From: Lampris incognitus
Lineage: Eukaryota > Chordata > Actinopteri > Lampriformes > Lampridae
DNA length: 64,000 nt
Direction: 5' to 3'
Assembly (NCBI RefSeq): GCF_029633865.1
Contig: NC_079219.1
Span: forward strand, 16,213,810-16,277,809
Below the pieces are notes generated by a model that saw only the letters and a list, made by a program, of their open reading frames with translations, was not told where the DNA came from and did not search any database. The first letter of the stretch is position 1; each line of letters starts with the position of its first letter. The position numbers and the translations under genes were made by a program. Of the stretch, positions 11,301-20,300 are shown piece by piece.

Positions 11301-12490
11301 CGTTTTCTTTTACATCATGTGGATGGCGAGGTGCATGTGTGTCGTTTACCTGGGGAAGAGATGGCACCAGGATGCACTATGGGGAGAAGGCAAGCCGGTA
11401 GAGGCAGTGTGATGCTCTGTGCAACATTCTGCTAGGAAACCTTCGGTCCTGCATTCAGGTGGATGTTACTTTGACATGTACCACCTACCTAAACATCATT
11501 GCAGATCAGGTAGACCCGTTCATGGCAATGGTATTCCCTGATAGCAGGGCCTCTTTCAGTAGGATAATGTTCCCTGCCACACTGAAAAAAAATTGTTCAG
11601 GAATGGTTTGAGGAACATGACAAAGAGTTCAAGGTGTTGCCTTGGCCTCCAAATCCCCAGATCTCAATCCAACTGAGCATCTGTGGGATGTACTGGAAAA
11701 ACAAGTCCAATCTGTGGAGGCCCCACCTTGCAATTTACAGGACTTAAAGGGTCTGCTGCTAATGTTTTGGTGCCAGATACCACAAGACACCTTCAGAGGT
11801 CTTGTGGAGTCCATGTCTCGACTGATCAGAGCTGTTTTGGCAGCACAATATTAAGCAGGTGGTTTTAATGTTTTGGCTAATCGGCATATACCATCATGGC
11901 ACAATTACTCATATATCAAAAATATATTTTTGTCACTAGGAAATGAAAGTTTGCTATTGACTTTGTTATGAATTAATCTACTATTATATTTTCCTCTATT
12001 TAACCTTACTTTTAGCAGGTAGAAAACCCTAGAGGTAGAGAACCTCGTTTGGGAGGGTGGCCAGGCAAGAAAATGGAACAATAAATATGAGCAGTTTGTA
12101 AAAATATAAAAAGATATCTAAACATAATAGACATAACACAATCATGAAATTATTTATAAAAGATAGTTACAAAAATTACTGTTGTGAGAATTCAGCTCAT
12201 TAACCTGAATCTTAAACATCTCTAATAACCAACATGACTGTATTCTCTAGCACCCCAGAATGCAGTGCTTAAAATGTCACTCGTTCCATGTAGAAACTCT
12301 TTACTTGCAGGACAGGCAGGAACTGACAGATGAACATGAACCATTCCAATCACACAGTCATAAAACTTAACTCACACTGCTGACCTCTGTCTTACAGTCC
12401 CACAAATACTTACAGCCCACTGCACTTGTATGTGATGAAATAGGGGAAATATGCCAAAGCAAAACAGTTTCCAAAGTGAAAGAGTGTCAT
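4160..12490 (-). CDS. tmem147: Transmembrane protein 147 (seven coding exons, 225 aa)
   Basis: TMEM147 is a small multi-pass ER membrane protein of the NCLN-NOMO-TMEM147 (BOS/translocon-associated) complex, which helps multi-pass protein biogenesis. Coding exons: 12,490-12,414; 10,307-10,238; 9,502-9,437; 9,254-9,118; 6,093-6,009; 4,543-4,422; 4,280-4,160. All junctions are AG/GT and phases agree, totalling 678 nt including TAA. Landmarks in order: [81 protein letters not shown] and [14 protein letters not shown], ending [10 protein letters not shown]. Length matches the mammalian 224 aa closely; an extra two residues follow EGG in exon 3. No breaks are seen. Introns carry Tc1, LINE, SINE and hAT debris. 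It lies downstream of gapdhs in the same orientation, as in mammals. Confidence 0.95.
4830..5565 (+). mobile_element. Non-LTR retrotransposon 3' end, split by a later insertion
   Basis: The frame near 4,852-4,930 reads [20 protein letters not shown], the C-terminus of an L2/Rex-type ORF2, then a stop and a 3' UTR. The 3' terminus (TGTGCTATATAAATAAAG) continues only after the inserted element at 5,118-5,522, so the LINE is older than the insert. Confidence 0.65.
5118..5522 (+). mobile_element. SINE-like dispersed repeat with 12-bp target duplication
   Basis: This is a well-known fish repeat: TCCATCCATTATCTGACCCG at the left, an internal (CA)n (5,250-5,300), then GGACTGTGGGAGGAAACCC and GAGAACATGCAAACTCCACA, ending ACTGTGCCACCC. 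It is bracketed by identical 12-bp copies of TGTGTATAAAAT (5,106-5,117 and 5,523-5,534). The duplication length suggests LINE-mediated retroposition. The class is otherwise not certain. Confidence 0.7.
6405..6625 (-). mobile_element. Fragment of the tRNA-SINE family seen seven times here
   Basis: It shares GAGGAGGCGCTAGTGCAGCG and the CCAATTACCCC tail with the copies at 29.6, 42.9, 45.5, 46.0, 51.4 and 53.2 kb. About 150 bp of the middle and the tRNA-like head are missing. It lies in tmem147 intron 4. Confidence 0.75.
7070..8266. mobile_element. Foldback Tc1 element: two inverted left halves
   Basis: Arms 7,070-7,604 and 7,732-8,266 are each 535 bp and are inverted copies of one another; I counted only about four mismatches. 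Each carries the Tc1 terminus CACTACCGTTCAAAAGTTTG and the N-terminal DNA-binding part of a Tc1 transposase ([19 protein letters not shown] on +; the copy on - has an L at residue 7). The 127-bp loop continues the transposase frame through [11 protein letters not shown] to SLNST and then stops. The DDE catalytic part is absent. TA dinucleotides flank both ends, inside a (TA)n tract. It lies in tmem147 intron 4. Confidence 0.9.
8290..8490 (-). mobile_element. hAT transposase BED-finger fragment
   Basis: The minus frame keeps [20 protein letters not shown] followed by HLRKHH, a C2H2-type BED zinc finger as in hAT transposases. Nothing else of the transposase was recognised. Confidence 0.5.
8830..9057 (+). 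mobile_element. LINE 3' tail in tmem147 intron 4
   Basis: It ends in AATAAACTTTTTGAATCTTTG followed by a GAATCTT repeat, typical of a fish LINE 3' end. It stops only about 60 bp from the splice donor of tmem147 coding exon 4 (9,118). Confidence 0.5.
10676..11890 (+). mobile_element. Degenerate full-length Tc1 transposon
   Basis: The terminal inverted repeats share GCCAAAACATTAAAACCAC (left at about 10,686; right, in reverse, at about 11,858-11,876). Inside, plus-strand frames follow a Tc1 transposase with many frameshifts and stops: [60 protein letters not shown] and [16 protein letters not shown]. It is too broken to be active. It lies in tmem147 intron 1. Confidence 0.9.
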
Positions 12491-13250
12491 GATGTCTCGT
12501 CACAGCAATGGATAATACAGCATCCTGTTAAAGAGATGGAACCTATCAACACATAAGCCAAATATATGAAATATATAAAGATTCTTCAACCTTCCTGTTA
12601 GTGTCCCAGTTGAGCAACTATGGTCTATTCTGAAGCCAAAGTTGATCTATTCATTATAGGACTAGTAAGGACACCTAACTAATATTTGATAAACGTAATT
12701 ATTGGTGTTAAATCAAACGGCGGAAAGGAGGCACAGCTATTCACACAACAAATACGTATCCCCAATAATTATGGGATTTTTTTTTTATCTTGTGGAAGCC
12801 CCAGGCAACCTGTGTATTGCATGTTGTCCGGGCAAAGTTGTAAATGACTCAAATCTGTTTTAATCACCACGGCAAATGACAAGCCAACAAGGTGCTATCT
12901 TGTCACCTATCATATTAGCTCCCTTGCTAAAAGCAAGCGTTAACCTAGCTAACCAGTGCTGCTAATTATGAACTTATAACAATTTCGACCTTAGTTTGTC
13001 CATTAATATTTTAGGAGTTAGCAACATAACGACAAGTTAGGATTCAAATCAAGTTGAAGAACCCTAAATTTACCTTTTAAGACCACAAATCTGAAAACTT
13101 ACGAAATAAGGAACGGCTTAAAACGCCAAATGCTGCAAAAGCAAGCAGCGTTAGCCTAAGTAACGGACGTGATTTCAGTAAAACGTGTGTACTTTCAAAA
13201 TAAAGTCTCAGCGTTTGACCGCCGTTTCTGTTAGATAGATACAGCAGTGG
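12491..13250 (-). other. tmem147 5' region with candidate non-coding first exon
   Basis: Just upstream of the ATG the minus strand reads TTTAACAG (a plausible acceptor near 12,520), so the start codon probably sits in exon 2. A consensus donor GTAAGT at 13,102-13,097 would end a non-coding exon 1 at 13,103. A short upstream ORF of seven codons ends 11 nt before the main ATG. No TATA box was recognised. The remaining sequence shows no coding or repeats. Confidence 0.4.
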
Positions 13251-13934
13251 CTAAAGGGTCGGTCTGCGGGCCATTAATTTGAAAAGAAAATACACTGTGG
13301 AGCCAGCCAGAATTACGTTTTCCGGCATCCAAAACGGATATGGCTCGTAACCTTAAAATGGTTCTGACAAAGACGTTTTATTAGTGCCTTAAACTTTGCA
13401 AGCATTTTTTGTCTTGCATAAACATTTTCCAATGGATAAAGATTCCGAATTTTTTTCAAATTGATAAACGTATTGAGCATGCAATAAAGATTTATAGCCA
13501 CACACTAAATGCTAATCTGCAAATATCCAAATTATGTGCACTTTGGTAGTTGCTTGGTTTAATTGTACTTTTTCTGTTTTGTTTAACTGACTGCCAACGT
13601 ATGATCATGGCTCTAAAATTCATTCACAAGCTAGATAAAGATCAGGTGCATGTATACAAATAACATTAATGAAACAAAAATGTGTTTAAAGGAAATTGAA
13701 AATAAATAAATAGATAAATAAGTAAAAGATATACAGGGCTAGTAGTATACATGTGAACTTTATTACGTTAAAAAGTTGTCCTGCATTTTTTTCTTTTCAT
13801 ATGCTTAAGGGCTTTAAGATTATGATACAGTTCTTTGGAAACATCATGAAAATTGATTTAACTTAAACATCTTTTGATTTTTCTACACATACATACATAC
13901 ACACACATTTTTCCATGTTCCATGAATTAGTAGA

Positions 13935-13936
13935 GT

Positions 13937-13969
<33 letters not shown>

Positions 13970-14325
13970 TCGACTGCTCCCGTTAGGGGTCGCCACAGCG
14001 GATCATCCGTTCCTATTTCTTCCTGTCCTCTGCATCCTCCTCTGTCACACCAGCTGCCTGCATGCCCTCTTTCGGCACATCCATAAACCTCCTCTTTGGC
14101 CTTCATCTTTTCCTGTTCCCTGGCAGCTCTATATTCAGCATCCTTCTCCCAATATACCCATCACTGTATACACATGTCCAAGCCATCTCAATCTTGTCTT
14201 TCCTGCTTTGTCTCCAAACCAACCTGAGCTGTTCTATCCTTCTTCGTCACTCCCAATGAAAATCTTAGCATCTTCAACTCTGCCATCTTCAGCTCCGCCT
14301 CCCGTCTTTTCGTCATGAATTAATT
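13935..14325 (-). mobile_element. RTE-type LINE 3' end
   Basis: It starts on the plus strand with a (CTA)n tail (13,937-13,968) and then reads, in reverse, the RTE C-terminal block seen at 537-693 and 16,131-16,497. Coding is degraded. It stops at a sequence matching the KRREAELKMAEL region. Confidence 0.7.
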
Positions 14326-14329
14326 CCAT

Positions 14330-15639
14330 GAGTATTCACCAGCAAATTGTTCTCACTATTGTTAAGGGAATATTAAATAATTGGTGTTCTATCAAGAAAA
14401 TCAATCCATGAAATCTAAATATGTTTGTGTGAAGCCAGTTTTGTAGATATAGTAGAAAGCCTCAGAGTGCACACAACGGAAAAAACAAATGGACAGTTTC
14501 AGTATCAACGTCTAACAACATACAGATAAATCATGACTGCAAAGATTCATTGGATGAATACACTCTATTTAAAGCTTTAAAATTGTTTTTTAATGGGATA
14601 TGGACATTTCAACTAATTGGCTCATAATCTGTGATTGGTATGTGTGAGATTGAATTTCTGTAGGACACCACTGGATATCATAAAGGTATTAGGGATACTG
14701 AATAGACTGCAAATTGTTTTGGTGGGGATTTCAACTACATCGAAACCCCCAAATAGAAGCTGTCTGTTAGGATTTCCCAGTAAATTGAGACAGCACGTCA
14801 TATTGTATGTCTTCAACATAGTGGCCAAACAGCAAAGAAAATAGCAGGTAGTCGTGAGTTTATGGACATAATTAAGTTGTTGTGGCTAGTAAGCAGATAT
14901 GGAAGATTCCTCATCACTGCAGCCCTCCTCCCATCCCAAGTCAAGGTAGACATAAGTTTGACTGATCTCAAGCACACAATACAAAGCAAGTTAAAAAAGA
15001 AAAAGAAAAAAGAGTGTGACTTGGGAAGCCATGCATGACCCATGTACTCATGTCATTCACAGTACTCAGTTTCACATTTAGCCAGTATCTTAGAAACACA
15101 AAGTGACAAAAGCATAATAAATGATACTGACTGCAAAGCATGCACGCAAGCATCCACTGCAGCTAAACAGTTCAACTACACAATTGCAAAAGCGCATGAA
15201 TGTAAGAACAATGGCATAACTTCGTGGACTCTACATTTGTATAGGTTTGTAAAAAATAAACAATAAATATCAATTCAAACTAGAGGTCTAAAAATGAACA
15301 ATAAATATCAATTCAAATGTATAGATTTGTAAAATCCAACACTTCAGTTCAGCTACACAAACAGTTGCATACCTTTGTGAACTCTACATTTGTATAGATT
15401 TGTAAAAATGAACAACGAAACTTGAATTAAAACAGCCACAAAACAATTGTAGAAAGCGCTATTAATAACAGGGATGTGAAATAACGTGTGTGCAGCTGAT
15501 AGGGAAGGCGTTTCAGCGATGGTTGTCTGATGCAGGGCAACATTCTATAAAAAAAAGTCAAAATGTAGAGAATAAAATCAAATTAAATATCGTATTTATA
15601 TGTTAACTTGTCCAACACAGCCACACTATATGAATCTCC
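14330..15639. other. Intergenic stretch with a diverged tandem repeat
   Basis: No gene was recognised. At about 15,170-15,440 a unit containing CTCTACATTTGTATAGATTTG recurs, and AACAATAAATATCAATTCAA occurs twice, so this is a diverged local tandem duplication. The rest is AT-rich with no clear features. Confidence 0.5.
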
Positions 15640-15929
15640 ACGAATCTCTCCGTGACGTGCGTGACGTGATCTTGATGACTCTGATTGGCTCGCACTCCCT
15701 CCGTAAGCAGTCGTCCGTTGATTTTGGGTTGACGCTAGAGCCAACGGGGTGTAGGCACGGAAGTAGCCGTGATTGGCTGTTGCGTCGGCCAATAGACAGC
15801 GCGGAACCTCGAAGCGCACTGACTTGAAACAAACGGTGCGCACTGAAACATTTCGCTAGCTAGCTTACAGCTAACCTTAACATTGCTAGGTCGTACTGTA
15901 ACGATAGCTAACGTTAACGCTTGCTAACA
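15640..15929 (+). promoter_or_regulatory. Probable promoter of the CARF-MULE-SWIM gene
   Basis: A CpG-rich island lies directly upstream of the ATG at 15,930. It has two GATTGGCT boxes (about 15,683 and 15,770) and GGCCAATAG (about 15,788), which are NF-Y type CCAAT elements, an ETS-like CGGAAGTAG (about 15,759), and TGACGTG half-CRE motifs (about 15,654 and 15,663). No TATA box is seen. This is a typical dispersed housekeeping promoter, judged from motifs only. Confidence 0.5.
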
Positions 15930-17323
15930 ATGGAAATTCAAAAAGAGTTTAAATCGAGGAACGATTTGAATGACCATATTAGGTCATTTCAAACCTCGTC
16001 AATGACGAAATCCGTCGTCTATGGGACACACCAGCATTTTTCCAGTGATTGTAAGTACAGTACAGTAGCTATAAGGAATCACTACAAGCAGTCGCTGTTC
16101 GCTAGCGAACTAGCTAATAGAGTTAGCTATACTACTGCTACTTTCGGCTGCTCCCGTTAGGGGTCGCCACAGCGGATCATTCGTTTCCATTTCTTCCTGT
16201 CTTCTACATCTTCCTCTGTCACACCTGCCACCTGCATGTCTCCCCTCACCACATCCATAAACCTCCTCTTTGGCCTTCCTCTTTTCCTCTTCCCTGACAG
16301 CTCCACATTTAGCATCCTTCTCCCAATATACCCAGCATCTCTCCTCCACACATGTCCAAGCCATCTCAATCTTGCCTCTTGCATTGTCTCCAAACCGTCC
16401 AATTTGAGTGGTCCCTCTAATATAATCGTTTCTAGTCCTGTTCTTCTTCGTCACTCCCAGTGAAAATCTTATCATCAACTCTGCCACCTCCAGCTGTGGT
16501 AACGTTAGCTAACGTTACTCAATAAACTTCACGAAAATGTATGTTGTGGCACTAACAGGAAAATATTGATAAATTAACATTATATGTTTATGAAGATACA
16601 CAGAGATGTAGTTAGCTAACGTTCATGAAAATGAAATGTTATGTCACTGACAGGAAAATATTGATAATTCAATATTCTGACAGGAAAAACTGATAATTCA
16701 ATATTTTCCTGTCAGTGACATAACGTTCATTTTAATGAGCGTTATGTAATAGCCACGTTAACTTGGTTAAACTTCATGAAAATATGTGTCACTGACAGGA
16801 ATATATTGATAAATTAACTTTAATGTTTATGATAATGTTAATTTTTAGATCACTTTTTCTAATATACTGTTATAACGTTTAAATCATTTACACACTTTTC
16901 CTCAGCCTTTGGTTACATGTTTGATACTGTATAGCTAGCTAATTAGGTTTAGTAATAATGCTGGGTAAGCTATTGTTATGGTTATGAATACCAAAAAGTG
17001 AGGGGAAATTCTTGTGTGCATGTGATTGATGTCTCTACTGGCCAGTCACCAAAAGATCTGCTCCTATAACTATAATCTGACTCCACCAAGTAAAAACGGA
17101 ACTTCTAGTGAAGCTACACCTCAACACTGCTAAGGTCAACTTGGTATTGCTTTATATATAGTTTATACCCACTGATTTATTACAGTTTTTTTTACTGTAC
17201 TTGCTAGCTAGTAAAAAATTGTGGTAGCTAGTATTAGTAGTAACTTAGTAGTTGTAGTAATAGTACTGTATTATCTCACATGATTGTTCATCTTGGTAGT
17301 TAAATGAATGATGAATAATGTTG

Positions 17324-17355
<32 letters not shown>

Positions 17356-20300
17356 GTTTTGGTTTTCTAGCTTGGCAGCCTACATCCAAAGACCGGGTGT
17401 TTTGGGAATGGGACAAGGGGGATGATACTCCAGCTATCCAGTTTACTGGTGTGCCCTTCATCTTTATTGGGACCAAAGAGATGGGGTGTCATCAGGGCAA
17501 GGATAGTTCAAAGAGCAAGAAACACCGGGCTTCAGCTAACGGCTCAGAGGCTAATGTGAGTAAGATGTTTGTTTACTCCATCTTTTTCTAAAGAAAAGTG
17601 ACTGGCTGACTCTGGCCTATGAAGAATATAACAATGTTTCTGAACCATAAAGGAGTGATTCCATCAGATATCAGACAGGCTGTCAAGCCTAAGACACATT
17701 CTTTAACCACCCATATGAATAAATATGAAATTGGGACCCTGAAGTCCAAGTGGTTTATGAAAAATGAAGCTTCAGTTACGGTTCAGAATGGCCAACTGTA
17801 GTCTGTAAAGTCTGTAAAACTCCCAAATCTTGTCTGATTCAAGATGGAAAATTTAACAGGATACCAACTCAAGCCCTGATTCAAACAGAACCCGCGATAA
17901 GTTTCGCATTAGCGGTCTGCTTGATAGTACTCCACTGAATGGCAAAAATGCTGCGGTTGGCCTGAGCTCACTTCAAATCAAGTGCAAACTCAGCCCGACT
18001 GCACCACATTAGACGTTTGCCAGAGTACTATCAAGCGGACCGAATCGGGGCCAATGTGAGATGAATATAACAATGTTTTTGAAACATAAAGGATACTGAC
18101 TTAGTCAGATGAAGAATATGTTTTTGAAGCATAACACTATTGAACTATACATCATATGTGACATACATTCAAGAAACAGGATCATTCTTTTGGCAAGAAA
18201 AGGAAGCTTCCCCAGAACACTAAAAAAGTTGGATGTCCAGCTGTTATCACTATAACACGGATTGCTGCATTCCCGGGATTCAAGGTTTGGATTTTTTTTT
18301 TTTTTTTTTTTACTCCCAGAATGTATAATATGATTAGGAGAATTGTAATGAAACAAGACAAATAAGTCGATAACTGCAACATATTCCTATGTGTATTTCC
18401 AATGATTGTGTTCCTTAGTCTAAGTTAGGCAGTCATTCAGTTCATAATCCTGCAGTGATGATTATTGTTTCTCACATTTATTTATTTTCAGTTAGCTGAG
18501 AATAAGACCAGGGCAAAGAAGGAAGCTTCAGCTAGGCTTAGACGGGCTCTAGACAGGGATCCCGTGGTCTGGGAGAATCAGTTTGTTGTGAGGACTCCTT
18601 GTGTCAGTGCCCATGTTGGTCACCCAGTTCATGGAGAGGTAACTCCAGTAAAATGATCTGAATTGAAAGAATATTTTTGATGCTTTTCTGTTTTACTCTG
18701 TTAGGTAAACAAGAAAAAGGCATTCTTGTTCAATGTAATAATTGTGTCCCCATTACTGTTCTGAAGGTGGCTTCTGTTCGAGAGCCAGTGGACAGCAGGG
18801 TGGTGAACTATATTACTGACCAAGCAAAAGCAGGAGTCAGGAAGTGCAACGAAATGAGGTGGCATGTCTCAAATTTTGTGAAGTCGGAGTTGCTCCGAGG
18901 AGAAAGTTCCCCCCCCTCTATCGAGACGCAGATTTTGTCTTAGTGACAAAGATCTGCAGAATATCATGATGAAGGCAAGAGAGCAGATCCACCATTCAAA
19001 CATTGACCAAGTCAATCTTCAGGTGAGAAATGTACAGTGCTGCTTGAAAGTTTGTGAACTCTTGGAATTGTTTGTTTTTCACATATTTTAGACATACATC
19101 CACATTAGATCTTCATATAAGTCTAATTTTCTGATAAAGGATGACCTGATTAAAGAAAAACACATTAATTGAAATATATTTTTGTCAGTTTTTGTCTGTA
19201 ATAATTTGACCGATATTCCCTACAAAGGAAAGCATTTAACAATCAGTTTATCCTATGCTGGCAACTGCTGCAGCCTTTTTTTTTAATTATTATTAACGCT
19301 ATTCAGACGCCCACTAGGGGCATCGGCACCAGCATAATGAAAATTATATATACTAATCAGCCGGCACCATGACCACTAGGGGGCCTTTGTCAGAATGAGG
19401 CAACACTGCTGCATCTGTACATTAGTAAATAAGTTGTCATAATTCTCTGTTTGTGTAGATTCTGTTTCAGAAGTGGAAGGAGCAAGCCGCTCATGACAAA
19501 TTCCATCTGAGAGTCCAGACTGAGACGGAGAATTTCCTGCTCTGCTATCAAACAGAGTGGCAGCAGAGGCTTCTCCATTTGTACGGGCAGGATATTTGCT
19601 TGCTCGATGCCACATACAGGACAATCCGCTACTCCCTTCCTTTGTTCTTCCTGTGTGTGGAGACAAATGTGTGTTATGTAGTGGTTGGGGTGATGGTGGT
19701 GCAAGAGGAGACCACCAATGCGGTGAAGGAGGGTCTCCAGATCTTTAAGACCTGGAATGAGGATTGGCGGCCTGCTCACTTTCTGGTGGATTACAGCTTG
19801 GTAGAAATTCAGGCAGTGGAGGCAGTTTTTGAAGGTACATCACATATTGTTTTGTAAGCCATGGAAATTTGAGGCATAGAAAGATTTAATTTTTCTAATG
19901 GATATGTTTTTCACAGGCTCACTTGCGATCCTGTGTGATTGTCATCGGGAAAAGGCATGGGCAGAGTGGGTTCGGAAGCAGGACCATAGGATCAACAGCA
20001 AGGAGGAAGTGCTGAGCAAGATGAGAGCCATTGCCAAGGCAGAGACACAAGCGGAGTATGAGATGGCAGTGAAGAGCCTGATGGACAGTTCCTGCTGGAG
20101 AGAGAACCGCCTCTTCAGAAATTGGTTCTCTGAGATTTGGCTTGCAGAGGCAAAGGTGAGAATATTCTGTGTGGTCAATTTTTTTTTCTAAATTTATTTC
20201 CTAGTTTTTCCCCTTATCCCACCTAATTAACCCAATAGCATATGGCCGGAACTCTTGTCGAATAACTCCCCTGGCTCACATTTCCACAGGAAGGAGATAG

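Noticed and set aside
17619-17801. Extra exon of the CARF-MULE-SWIM gene between exons 2 and 3
   Set aside because: No proper acceptor/donor pair in a matching phase; exons 2 and 3 already join in phase and follow CARF domain order.
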